Numbered from the stretch's first letter, positions 26,288 to 35,024 are shown. The stretch: 64,000 nucleotides of DNA from Lactococcus sp. dk101 (GCF_009601055.1 NZ_WITI01000008.1:1-64000), one strand, 5' to 3'. Program-made: numbers and translations. The notes: generated by a model not told the origin, from the letters alone.

Positions 26288-26413
26288 ATGGATAAAATAA
26301 AACATTTCGCTCTGTTAGGAAATATCTTCAATACTATCCTGATTTGCATAATGTGTTTGATCTTTAAGCTTAATAACGGCAATATTCTATTTTCTCGTAG
26401 TTATAAACTATAA
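26288..26413 (+). CDS. Small single-span membrane protein (41 residues)
   Basis: Begins MDKIKHFALLGNIFNT, then one hydrophobic span (ILICIMCLIF) and a short basic tail ending SRSYKL. GAGGAGG at 26277-26283 is an excellent ribosome site, which argues that this short frame is translated. It lies in the bacteriocin island directly before the exporter leader. The function is unknown; a small immunity or accessory peptide is possible. Confidence 0.6.
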   Translation: MDKIKHFALLGNIFNTILICIMCLIFKLNNGNILFSRSYKL

Positions 26414-26448
26414 CAAAAAGGTTTAAATTAACAAACTCTGTTACTAGA

Positions 26449-26500
26449 AATTGCAATTTTTTGCAATTTCTACAACAGCCTATAAGATTTGTAGGTTGTT
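26449..26500 (+). promoter_or_regulatory. Two tandem hairpins in the exporter leader
   Basis: First AGAAATTGCAA-TTTT-TTGCAATTTCT (11-bp perfect stem), then CAACAGCCTA and TAGGTTGTTG around a 9-base loop (one G-U pair). Both lie in the leader just before the C39 exporter gene. The first could act as a weak attenuator. Confidence 0.5.
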
Positions 26501-26535
26501 GCAGAAATCAAGTTTCTTTAGGAAGTGGGTTTGAT

Positions 26536-28686
26536 ATGCCAAAATTTAAGAAACAATATTATACACCTCAAGTTGACCAACGTGATTGTGGAGTCGCAGC
26601 ACTTGCAATGATTTTAAAAGTCTATGGTTCTGAACAATCACTGGCTGCTTTACGTGTTAGAGCAAAGACCGATATGGAAGGAACCTCAGCATTTGGCATT
26701 GTTCGGGCTGCAGATGAACTTGGTTTTTCTACCCAAGCCTTACGTGCAGATATGACTTTATTTGAGATGAGTGATATATCTTATCCTTTTATTGTCAACG
26801 TTATTAAAGAACAAAAATATGCCCATTATTACGTGGTATTCGGACACAAAGGCAATGAAATTCAGATTGCTGACCCAGATCCAACTGTCAAGATATGCAA
26901 AATATCTAAAGAACGATTTGCTAAAGAATGGACTGGCGTAAGCTTGTTTATTGCACCAAAGCCAGAATATAAACCCCTAAAAGAAAAAGCAAGTTCCTTG
27001 GCTTCATTCATCCCTGTCCTTATCCGCCAAAAGAAATTAATTATAAACATCGTAGTTGCAGCTTTACTCGTGACTTTGATTAACATCGTTGGTTCCTACT
27101 ACCTTCAGAATATCATTGATGATTATATTCCAAATGCCTTAATGAATACGCTTGGGATTATCTCTGTAGGGCTTCTCGTGACTTATATAATTCAGCAAGT
27201 TCTATCCTTTGCTCAGACTTTTTTACTCAACGTTTTGGGGCAACGTTTAGCAATTGATGTGATTTTATCATATATTCGTCATATCTTTGAATTACCGATG
27301 TCCTTTTTTGCAACACGACGAACAGGAGAAATTACGAGTCGTTTCTCTGACGCTAATTCTATTTTGGATGCACTTGCTTCAACGATGATGTCGCTCTTCT
27401 TAGATGTATCTATTGCCTTACTTACAGGCACAGTACTTGGACTCCAAAATTTAAATCTCTTTTTACTAGTTCTCGCTTCAATACCGATTTATGCCGTGAT
27501 TGTCTTTCTTTTCATTCCCTTGTTTGAAAAGAAAAATCAAGAAACAATGCAAGCAAATGCTATTTTAAGTTCATCTATTATTGAAGATATTAATGGAATT
27601 GAAACAATAAAGGCACTTGGAAGCGAAGCGGCACGTTATCAGAAGATTGATCGCGAGTTTGTCTTTTATCTCAAAACTTCATTTGAACGTCAAAAATATG
27701 AAGCCTTGCAAGCTTCTTTCAAAACTGGAACTCAGCTTATGTTGTCAGTTTTTATTCTTTGGTTTGGTGCGACACTTGTTATGAGTCAAAAATTGACATT
27801 AGGGCAACTGATTACATTCAACGCCTTATTAACCTATTTTACTAATCCTTTGGCCAATATTATCAATCTTCAAACGAAACTTCAATCGGCAAAAGTTGCC
27901 AACAATCGGCTCAATGAAGTTTATTTAGTCGAGAGCGAGTTTGATAATACAAAAGCACAGATACTCATTCCAAATCATGAAATTCATCTGAATAATGTTT
28001 ATTATAGATATGGCTTTGGTCGAGATACTCTCTCAAATATTAACCTCAGCATCAAAGAAAATGAAAAATTAACGTTGGTTGGAATGTCTGGATCAGGTAA
28101 AAGTACACTTGTTAAATTACTGGTCAATTTCTTTGAGCCAACGAAAGGAAATATCACATTCGGTGGAATTGATATTCAAAATATGGACAAACATCAGCTC
28201 CGTAAAGTCATTAATTACCTTCCACAACAGCCATATATTTTTACAGGTACAGTTCTTGAAAATCTAACACTGGGATGTGAAGTAGAGGTAACGCAGGAAG
28301 CGATTATGAAAGCAGTTGAATGTGCTGATATTCGCTTAGATATTGAGCGGCTACCTATGGGCTATCAAACAGAGCTTTCAAGTGATGCGACGACTTTATC
28401 AGGCGGTCAAAAACAACGAATTGCGTTGGCTCGTGCTCTGCTGTCTCCAGCTAAAGTCTTGATTTTTGATGAAGCGACAAGTAATCTTGATGTCATCACT
28501 GAAAAGAAAATTTTAAACAATATTTTTGCACTAGATAAAACGATTATATTTATTGCACATCGTTTATCTATTGCAGCACAGAGTGACAGAGTGGTGGTAA
28601 TTGAACAAGGAAAAATCATTGAGAGTGGAAGTCATGAAGAACTAGTCGCTCAAAATGGTTTCTATGCCAAATTGTACCAAAGTTAG
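26536..28686 (+). CDS. Bacteriocin ABC exporter with C39 leader peptidase (LagD/LcnC type)
   Basis: 716 residues, the usual length for these processing exporters. The N-terminal C39 peptidase has Cys18 in VDQRDCGVAALAMIL, His in YAHYYVVFG and Asp in IADPDP; it cuts the double-glycine leaders of the two peptides upstream. Six membrane segments follow, then the ATPase with Walker A VGMSGSGKSTL, signature TLSGGQKQRIAL and Walker B KVLIFDEATSNLD. The frame is open from 26461, but ATG 26536 (MPKFKKQYYTPQ) matches the family start. The accessory protein follows after nine bases. Confidence 0.93.
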   Translation: MPKFKKQYYTPQVDQRDCGVAALAMILKVYGSEQSLAALRVRAKTDMEGTSAFGIVRAADELGFSTQALRADMTLFEMSDISYPFIVNVIKEQKYAHYYVVFGHKGNEIQIADPDPTVKICKISKERFAKEWTGVSLFIAPKPEYKPLKEKASSLASFIPVLIRQKKLIINIVVAALLVTLINIVGSYYLQNIIDDYIPNALMNTLGIISVGLLVTYIIQQVLSFAQTFLLNVLGQRLAIDVILSYIRHIFELPMSFFATRRTGEITSRFSDANSILDALASTMMSLFLDVSIALLTGTVLGLQNLNLFLLVLASIPIYAVIVFLFIPLFEKKNQETMQANAILSSSIIEDINGIETIKALGSEAARYQKIDREFVFYLKTSFERQKYEALQASFKTGTQLMLSVFILWFGATLVMSQKLTLGQLITFNALLTYFTNPLANIINLQTKLQSAKVANNRLNEVYLVESEFDNTKAQILIPNHEIHLNNVYYRYGFGRDTLSNINLSIKENEKLTLVGMSGSGKSTLVKLLVNFFEPTKGNITFGGIDIQNMDKHQLRKVINYLPQQPYIFTGTVLENLTLGCEVEVTQEAIMKAVECADIRLDIERLPMGYQTELSSDATTLSGGQKQRIALARALLSPAKVLIFDEATSNLDVITEKKILNNIFALDKTIIFIAHRLSIAAQSDRVVVIEQGKIIESGSHEELVAQNGFYAKLYQS

Positions 28687-28695
28687 GAGTTATCA

Positions 28696-30087
28696 ATGTT
28701 TGATAAAAAATTATTAGAAAGTGCTGAACTCTATTCACGACGCTACAAAAACTTTGCAACGATGGTTATATTTCCAGTTCTTGCCTTGATGATTGGATTG
28801 CTCATATTTTCCGTTTTTGCAAAAAAAGAGGTACTCGTTACGAGTCAAGGTGACATTGAGCCTAGTGCGATTGTTGCACAAATTCAATCTACCAGTAATA
28901 GTCAGATTGTGGTTAACAATTTACAAGAAGGGAAAAATATTTCAAAAAATGACTTACTTATCAAATACAATAGCATTGCAGATACGACAACACTTGATGC
29001 AATAATTGCACAGGAGAAGCAATTTGAAGCACAAAAAATTCAACTCTTAATTTTAAAGCAAAGTGTATTAAACGGAAACGATGAATTTCAAAAGGATGAT
29101 GGTTTTGGATATGAATCGGAGTATAAGGCATATCAAGCACAAGAACAGTCAGTAACAGCTAATGTCAATAAGTCTAATCAAGCCGTAACGGATCAGAATA
29201 ATACAGTTGCAGACGAGCAAAGCACAATCAGTGCACAAATTGTAACTTTGAACACCCAAATCTCACAGTATCAAATTCTTGAAAATGCAGTCAATACTTC
29301 CGGAAGCGGTAAGGTTGAAAGCGAAAATCCATTCAAAGCGCAGTTAGACAGTTTCAATAGTCAAATAAAAACAATAACGGGTACAGATACAGCCTCAACT
29401 TCACAGAAGCAGGCACTACAAAGTCAATTTTTAGCGAGTATTCAAAGTAGTATTAACAGTTTACAAGAACAAATTCAATCTTTGAACGTTCAAAATTCAA
29501 GTTTGAATAATAGCAATGCGATAGATACTAGCTTGGGAAGTCAACTGTCAGAGCTTAAATCGCAAGAACTTCAGAACATTGATAAAAATATGACAGATTT
29601 AACATCAAATTTAGCTAATATAAATGCAAAAATTGGTTTACAGAAACAGGAAAATCAACAAGGAGAAATATTATCCAATAATAGTGGGATACTCCATGTA
29701 CTACCTAATATAATTGGCTTAAAGACTATTCCAAATGGGACACCACTTGCACAGATTTATCCGACATTATCTATAAAGACACCAGTAAAGATTACAGCAT
29801 ATATTCCTAGTTCCCAACTTTCAGGTATCAAATTAGGACAGACCGCAAGGTTCACTGTGATTCAAACACTGCCCAAACCTGAAATTATGGAGGGGAAAAT
29901 TACACATATTGACAGTGCACCGACAGATCAAAATAATCTAAATTTCTATAAAGTTGAAGCAACGACAACACTAAATAAATCAGACCTTCTAAATATAAGA
30001 TATGGTATTCAAGGTAAGGTTGGAATAATCATAGGAGATAAAACATTTTTTAACGATTATTTAGACAAATTAAGCGGTAAAGAATAA
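28696..30087 (+). CDS. Bacteriocin export accessory protein (LcnD/ComB, HlyD family)
   Basis: 463 residues: one N-terminal membrane segment (FATMVIFPVLALMIGLLIFSVF), a lipoyl-like half (SQGDIEPSAIVAQIQS), a long Gln/Ser/Asn-rich coiled coil from about 100 to 310, and a C-terminal beta part (KTPVKITAYIPSSQLSGIKLGQ). It works with the C39 exporter as membrane-fusion-like partner. GGAG sits just before ATG 28696. It is the last gene of the island. Confidence 0.9.
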   Translation: MFDKKLLESAELYSRRYKNFATMVIFPVLALMIGLLIFSVFAKKEVLVTSQGDIEPSAIVAQIQSTSNSQIVVNNLQEGKNISKNDLLIKYNSIADTTTLDAIIAQEKQFEAQKIQLLILKQSVLNGNDEFQKDDGFGYESEYKAYQAQEQSVTANVNKSNQAVTDQNNTVADEQSTISAQIVTLNTQISQYQILENAVNTSGSGKVESENPFKAQLDSFNSQIKTITGTDTASTSQKQALQSQFLASIQSSINSLQEQIQSLNVQNSSLNNSNAIDTSLGSQLSELKSQELQNIDKNMTDLTSNLANINAKIGLQKQENQQGEILSNNSGILHVLPNIIGLKTIPNGTPLAQIYPTLSIKTPVKITAYIPSSQLSGIKLGQTARFTVIQTLPKPEIMEGKITHIDSAPTDQNNLNFYKVEATTTLNKSDLLNIRYGIQGKVGIIIGDKTFFNDYLDKLSGKE

Positions 30088-30186
30088 ATACTAGAAAAAG
30101 AAATCTAATAATATTTTAAAGTCGAACTGTTTAAGTTTGAAATAAGAAGCTTGTCATTCGTAAGACTTTATGTTATAATACTCTTA
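30088..30186. other. Right edge of the bacteriocin island
   Basis: AT-rich sequence without a gene. TTATAATAC near 30172 is a likely -10 for the riboswitch transcript (GTTATAAT, preceded by ATG). Confidence 0.45.
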
Positions 30187-30400
30187 TCTTCAGGGCACCG
30201 TGAAATTCGGGACCGGCGGTAAATCAGGCTGATTTAGATAGTTAGACCTGACAACTCCGCGATTCGCAAGAGCGATTGAGCTAGTGAAAATCTAGCAGCG
30301 ACAGTGAAATCTGACCAGCGATTAAGCAGGAAAGATTTAATCGATAAATAAGGTTATGAAAATGACAGTTTTTTATCGGTTTTACAGTCTGGATGGAAGA
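30187..30400 (+). ncRNA. FMN riboswitch (RFN element) of ribU, with long extension
   Basis: The conserved 5' block CCGTGAAATTCGGGACCGG, the GCGACAGT block (30298-30305) and the 3' block AGTCTGGATGGAAGAAGA (30386-30403) are all present. It senses FMN and would shut off ribU. Between GCGACAGT and AGTCTGG lies an insert of about 80 bases with two further hairpins (CGATTAA/TTAATCG and CGATAAA/TTTATCG), longer than in the Bacillus ribD element. Confidence 0.9.
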
Positions 30401-30515
30401 AGATGGACAATTTTTTGTGTTACGTACTTTTTAGGACGTCTTTTCACGAACAAAAAATGCTTATCAACTTCCTCGAAATATGAAGAATTACTTTTTCTAT
30501 TTGGAGGCTTTTTTT

Positions 30516-31097
30516 ATGTCTAACTCAATGTTACAGACGCGCAAATTGACAACCATTGCCATTTTGTCCGCAATCTCAACGGTGCTTGCACTGCCATTCT
30601 TACAATTTTCAATCTTGGGAATTCCATTCTTGAAAGTTGATTTGACCATCTTACCAATTTTATTGGGCTTATTTATGATGGGCATGGGCGCAGGGCTGAC
30701 CATCTTAATCATTCGTACGATTTTATGGTTTCTCTTATTCAATGACGGAGTCAATACGGTCGTTGGTTTACCAATGAACTTTGTTGCCATTATCGTCTTT
30801 GCAGGCTTGATTTATCTCTTTGTTCGTAAAGAATTCACGATTGGCAAGTACATTTTAGGGGCAATCGTTGCCACGCTTGGAATGACTGTTGCCATGACTT
30901 TCTTAAATCTGGTCTATGCCATTCCAGTTTATGAAACATTTGCACATTATCCTGCATCTGCTTTAAGTTTATCTGCATATGTACTGCCTGTTGTTATCCC
31001 ATTCAATTTGCTTGAAGGTGTGATTTTCGCAGTAGCCTTTGCTGTTCTTTATTGGGCACTTCGCAGTTCTAAAGCTGTCAAATTTATCAACGCTTAA
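30516..31097 (+). CDS. ribU: Riboflavin ECF transporter S component RibU
   Basis: Membrane protein of 193 residues with about six segments that captures riboflavin and works with an energising module encoded elsewhere. Family features are ISTVLALPFLQFSILGIPFLKVDLTILP near the start and the late VVIPFNLLEGVIFAVAF. The true start is ATG 30516, after GGAGG at 30502-30506; the frame is open from 30480. An FMN riboswitch precedes it, which fixes the substrate assignment. Confidence 0.93.
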   Translation: MSNSMLQTRKLTTIAILSAISTVLALPFLQFSILGIPFLKVDLTILPILLGLFMMGMGAGLTILIIRTILWFLLFNDGVNTVVGLPMNFVAIIVFAGLIYLFVRKEFTIGKYILGAIVATLGMTVAMTFLNLVYAIPVYETFAHYPASALSLSAYVLPVVIPFNLLEGVIFAVAFAVLYWALRSSKAVKFINA

Positions 31098-31101
31098 TCA
31101 T

Positions 31102-31129
31102 AAAGACCATTCGTGAAATGGTCTTTTTT
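31102..31129 (+). terminator. Terminator after ribU
   Basis: AAAGACCATT and AATGGTCTTT around a short loop, then T-rich. Confidence 0.75.
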
Positions 31130-31151
31130 ATTTTCATTTTTATTATATTTT

Positions 31152-31259
31152 AAATCCTCTGACGATTGTGTTATAATATTGTTGACTATACTATAATTGT
31201 ATATACAATAACACGCCGTCCGCTCACTTTACATGTATAACGGCTTAATCAGAGGATTT
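31152..31259 (+). promoter_or_regulatory. lmrCD control region: tandem -10s in a long dyad
   Basis: Extended -10 TG-T-TATAAT at 31169-31177 and a second TATAAT at 31192-31197. An 11-bp inverted repeat AAATCCTCTGA (31152-31162) / TCAGAGGATTT (31249-31259) encloses them; its right arm contains the lmrC ribosome site (AGAGGA). A transcript reading through from ribU could mask the ribosome site. Confidence 0.45.
31196..31209 (+). promoter_or_regulatory. ATTGTATATACAAT operator upstream of lmrC
   Basis: Perfect 14-bp palindrome immediately after the second -10. Its core TTGTATATACAA is the sequence I recall for the TreR operator of Bacillus subtilis and shares TTGTA/TACAA with the two tre operators of this window. 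It suggests control by a GntR/HutC-type repressor, possibly TreR itself. Confidence 0.5.
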
Positions 31260-31261
31260 TT

Positions 31262-33034
31262 ATGAAAATTTTTAAAGAACTTTGGTGGTTTTTTAAAGAA
31301 GAGAAAAAAGGCTATGGAATTGGTCTTTTTGCACTTTTTATGGTGTCTTTAACGCACCTAATTCCACCTCTAATCATCGGTAAAGTCATTGACCATCTAG
31401 TCAAACATAATTTGACTTTGTCAGTGATGACAGTTTATATGGTGGTGCTATTAGTCACCGCCCTTTTTGAGTACGCATTTCGCTACATTTGGTCAACTAA
31501 CATTTGGGGCGAAGCCTTTCGCCTTGAAAAAATCATGCGTGCTAAACTCTTTCATCATTTCTTAAAAATGGACACCCTCTTTTATCAAAAAAATCGAACG
31601 GGTGATTTGATGGCACACGCCACAAATGATTTGAATGCCATTCAAGAAGTGGCAGGGCTAGGTGTTTTGACTTGGGCAGATTCTCTTATGACTGGCGGGA
31701 CGACCATTGTTGCCATGTTGCTTTTCATTGATTGGAAATTGACCATTATTGCCGTCCTTCCATTACCTCTACTCGCCATTGTCTCAAAAACCCTTGGAGA
31801 TCATATCCATGAAAGTTTTGAGCATGCGCAAGAGACCTTTTCTGAGATGAACGATAAGGTTCAAGAGTCAATCACGGGCATGAAAGCCATCAAGTCATTT
31901 GGCGAAGAAGAACAGGATAAGGCAGATTTGCAGGTCAAGCTTGATCAAATTGATGCCGCTTTTGTAAGAGTCAATCGAATTGATTCACTTTATGATCCTC
32001 TCATCACTTTCATCGTTGGTCTCTCTTATACCTTGACCATTTTACTTGGCGGTTATTATGTTGTTCACCATGTCTTGAGTCTAGGACAACTGGTTTCATT
32101 TATGGCCTACATCAGTAATCTGGTTTGGCCAATGTTTGCCATTGGTATGTTGTTTAATGTGATGGAACGTGGGCGTGCCTCTTATGCCCGTGTTGACAAA
32201 TTGCTCCATCAAAAAGCCTATTCTAAAGTTTCTGAAGGTGGATTAGATTTGCCTGAACAAGGAAGACTTGATTTTGAAGTGAAAAATTTTTCTTATCCAG
32301 ATGAAGAAAAAGTCATGATTAAAGACATCGAATTCGCACTTGAACCAGGACATTTGCTTGGCCTTGTAGGTCGGACGGGTTCGGGAAAATCTTCAATTAT
32401 TAAATTACTCATGCGCGAATTTGATCACTTTGAAGGAACAATTTCTTATGCTGGACATTCGATTGTCGATTATCAGTTAGATGAATATTTAACGTCGATT
32501 GGTTATGTGCCTCAGGAACACTTCCTATTTTCAATGACCGTGAAAGACAATATCCGATTTGGTAAAGCGGACGCGACACAGGAAGAAGTTGAAAAAGCAG
32601 CACAAATCGCAGGCATTCATGACGATATTTTAGCATTTCCAAAAGGCTATGAAACGGTCGTTGGCGAACGCGGCGTGTCATTGTCTGGAGGACAGAAACA
32701 ACGCTTATCCATTGCACGCGCACTGTTGGTCAATCCCAAACTCTTGATTTTGGATGATGCCTTATCAGCGGTCGATGCCAAAACTGAAAACAAGATTTTG
32801 AATAACCTCAAAGAGCGGCGCAATGCGTCAAGCACCATTATTGTCAGTCATCGCTTAAGCTCAGTCATGGAAGCAGACGAGATTTTAGTGCTTGAAGCCG
32901 GCCGTGTCAGTGAGCGAGGCAAACATCATCAGCTTGTCAGCACTGACGGTTGGTACGCCAAAATGTGGCAAATGCAACAAATCGAAAGCCATTTATCAGA
33001 AAAGGCGGGAAAGGAGGATGAAAATGGAAAATAA
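31262..33034 (+). CDS. lmrC: Heterodimeric ABC multidrug exporter, LmrC-type subunit
   Basis: 590 residues: six membrane segments then an ATPase. Walker A GRTGSGKSSI, Q-loop YVPQEHF, signature SLSGGQKQRL, Walker B LLILDDALSAVD. The catalytic Glu after Walker B is Asp here, the degenerate-site pattern of LmrC-like halves. With LmrD it should form a drug exporter (bile salts and cationic drugs in L. lactis). AGAGGA precedes ATG 31262. It overlaps lmrD by 11 bases. One palindrome copy near the end. Confidence 0.88.
   Translation: MKIFKELWWFFKEEKKGYGIGLFALFMVSLTHLIPPLIIGKVIDHLVKHNLTLSVMTVYMVVLLVTALFEYAFRYIWSTNIWGEAFRLEKIMRAKLFHHFLKMDTLFYQKNRTGDLMAHATNDLNAIQEVAGLGVLTWADSLMTGGTTIVAMLLFIDWKLTIIAVLPLPLLAIVSKTLGDHIHESFEHAQETFSEMNDKVQESITGMKAIKSFGEEEQDKADLQVKLDQIDAAFVRVNRIDSLYDPLITFIVGLSYTLTILLGGYYVVHHVLSLGQLVSFMAYISNLVWPMFAIGMLFNVMERGRASYARVDKLLHQKAYSKVSEGGLDLPEQGRLDFEVKNFSYPDEEKVMIKDIEFALEPGHLLGLVGRTGSGKSSIIKLLMREFDHFEGTISYAGHSIVDYQLDEYLTSIGYVPQEHFLFSMTVKDNIRFGKADATQEEVEKAAQIAGIHDDILAFPKGYETVVGERGVSLSGGQKQRLSIARALLVNPKLLILDDALSAVDAKTENKILNNLKERRNASSTIIVSHRLSSVMEADEILVLEAGRVSERGKHHQLVSTDGWYAKMWQMQQIESHLSEKAGKEDENGK
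32936..32947. repeat. GTCAG-NN-CTGAC palindrome, copy 12 (centre CA)
   Basis: Inside lmrC, read as VSTD. Flanks T/G. First perfect copy to the right of the bacteriocin island. Confidence 0.85.
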
Positions 33035-34805
33035 TGAAAACATGGACGAAAAAATGACCTGGAAAGAAAACTGGTCGGTTTTCAAATTCATTTTTAAGTT
33101 CCTCTTGCCCTTTAAACGTTATTTTATTTTGGCTTTTGTCTTTAGTATCATAACAACAGCCCTAGCATCCATCATGCCATTTGTTATTTCCACCTTTATG
33201 GACGCTTATTTGCAAACGGAAAAAGCCACAGATCAGATTATTTGGTATTTTGCCATCTTGTATTTTGTCCTCAATTTGATCAATTCCATCGCATTTTTCT
33301 TCAAATGGAATGAATTGCAAAATGGATCAATTTTTGTCAATCAGGCCATTCGTAAAACCGTATATGCAAAATTGCATACCTTAGGCATGCGTTATTTTGA
33401 TCAAAAGCCAACGGGCTGGCTAATTACGCGAATGACCAACGATACGGATTTATTTCCATTCTGGCAAATGTTGTTTAACGCCTTGATGAGCGTGATTTCA
33501 ATTATCATTGCTTTCATTGCACTTTTTGTTATTGATGCACAAATTGCATTGGTCATGCTGATTTTCTTGCCCCTTTTGCTATTTGCAGTGATCATTTATC
33601 AAAAGGCAAGTACCAAAGTATATCAACTCATGCTGAAAAAACGCTCAGAGCTGAATACCAAGCTTAACGAGTACATCTCAGGTATGCGGATTATTCAACA
33701 ATTTCGTCAGGAAAAAAGACTGGAGGCCAATTTTAATCAAACCAACGAAGAATATTATGGTTATCGTAAACGCGTCATTCAAATCAATGGACTTTTGCTT
33801 AGTCCATTGGTAAATTTCCTGATGGGCCTGTCAATCATTATCGTACTTCTGATGTTTTCAAACCGCAGTATGCACACGGTCGTGGCATCTGGATTGATTT
33901 ATGCCTTCATTTCCAACGTACAAATCTATTTCCAGCCGATTTCAAATCTCATGGATTCCCTCTCCAGTTTCTCAAACGGCATGGTTTCCGCCAGCCGAAT
34001 TAAAACTATCATGGAAGAGACCGAATATGCACCTATCAGCGCTGACAACAATACCCATCTCATTCAACAAGGAAAAATTGAATTTCGTCATGTCAATTTT
34101 AGCTATGACGGAGAACATCAAGTCTTGAAAGACATTTCTTTCATTGTCAATCCTGGCGAAACGGTTGCTTTTGTTGGTCATACGGGCTCTGGTAAGTCAA
34201 GTATTATCAACGTCTTTATGCGATTTTACGAATTTGAAGAAGGCCAAGTTTTGATTGATGATGTGGACATCAGAGCTTATAGCAAAGAAGAACTTCGCAA
34301 AAAAATAGGTCTGGTCTTGCAGGATAGTTTCATGTTTGTAGCCTCGGTGACTGACAATATCAAGATGATGAGTTCTGTCATTACTGACGAAGCTGCCGTT
34401 GAAGCTGCCAAATTTGTCCATGCTGACAGTTTTATCAATGCGCTTGACCAAGGATTTGACACGCAAGTTATCGAGGGGGGCAGTAATTTTTCGGCTGGAG
34501 AACGCCAACTCATCAATTTTGCACGAACCATGGTGCGCCAACCTAAAATCCTACTGCTCGACGAAGCGACAGCCAATATCGATACGGAAACCGAAGCACT
34601 AATTCAAAAAGGATTAGGTAACATGCGACAAGGTAGAACGACAATGGCCATAGCCCACCGGCTGTCAACCATCAAAGACGCCAATCAAATCTTAGTCCTA
34701 GAAGCAGGACAAATCATTGAACGTGGCACACACGACCAACTCCTTGCCCAAAACGGCTATTACGCCGAAATGTATTTGCTCCAAAGTTTACAAAGTGAGG
34801 TGTAA
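33024..34805 (+). CDS. lmrD: Heterodimeric ABC multidrug exporter, LmrD-type subunit
   Basis: 593 residues: N-terminal acidic extension (MENNENMDEKMTWKENW), six membrane segments, ATPase with Walker A GHTGSGKSSI, a degenerate signature FSAGERQL in place of LSGGQ, and Walker B ILLLDEATANID with the catalytic Glu kept. This complements LmrC's defects, as in LmrCD. AAGGAGG at 33011-33017 supports ATG 33024 (or 33018); the frame opens earlier, but that part overlaps lmrC. Strong terminator after it. Confidence 0.88.
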   Translation: MENNENMDEKMTWKENWSVFKFIFKFLLPFKRYFILAFVFSIITTALASIMPFVISTFMDAYLQTEKATDQIIWYFAILYFVLNLINSIAFFFKWNELQNGSIFVNQAIRKTVYAKLHTLGMRYFDQKPTGWLITRMTNDTDLFPFWQMLFNALMSVISIIIAFIALFVIDAQIALVMLIFLPLLLFAVIIYQKASTKVYQLMLKKRSELNTKLNEYISGMRIIQQFRQEKRLEANFNQTNEEYYGYRKRVIQINGLLLSPLVNFLMGLSIIIVLLMFSNRSMHTVVASGLIYAFISNVQIYFQPISNLMDSLSSFSNGMVSASRIKTIMEETEYAPISADNNTHLIQQGKIEFRHVNFSYDGEHQVLKDISFIVNPGETVAFVGHTGSGKSSIINVFMRFYEFEEGQVLIDDVDIRAYSKEELRKKIGLVLQDSFMFVASVTDNIKMMSSVITDEAAVEAAKFVHADSFINALDQGFDTQVIEGGSNFSAGERQLINFARTMVRQPKILLLDEATANIDTETEALIQKGLGNMRQGRTTMAIAHRLSTIKDANQILVLEAGQIIERGTHDQLLAQNGYYAEMYLLQSLQSEV

Positions 34806-34840
34806 AAAACTAATAATTTTATTAGTTTTTTTATTTTTTT
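34804..34840 (+). terminator. Terminator after lmrD
   Basis: AAAAAACTAATAA and TTATTAGTTTTTT with a 2-base loop, then T-rich. Confidence 0.7.
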
Positions 34841-34942
34841 CTAATTTTGCCTTAATAATTGACCTTATCATAATGGAAGCGATTAACACAAAAATATGTA
34901 ATCGTTATCTTAAATTGGCGGTAAAAATATCAAATAGATTTT

Positions 34943-34971
34943 TTGAAAAAGCCCATGAAAACTGATAGAAT
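34943..34971 (+). promoter_or_regulatory. Promoter of als
   Basis: TTGAAA (34943-34948), 17-bp spacer, TAGAAT (34966-34971), with TG one base upstream of the -10. Confidence 0.65.
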
Positions 34972-35024
34972 AGGAAGATAACAAGAATACAATTTGTTTA
35001 TTAATAATTTAAAAGAGGTATAAA

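Noticed and set aside
23000-30186. Insertion sequences, integrase or flanking direct repeats as evidence of how the bacteriocin island arrived
   Set aside because: None seen at either edge; transfer is argued only from content, AT-richness and lack of the iterated palindrome.
30300-30330. GACAGTGAAATCTGACCAGCG as a second, degenerate FMN aptamer
   Set aside because: The likeness to the aptamer start is explained better as the conserved GCGACAGT block followed by the long insert.
32892-33023. Upstream extension of lmrD from a TTG
   Set aside because: It lies within lmrC, has no ribosome site, and AAGGAGG plus ATG 33024 gives the family-length protein.
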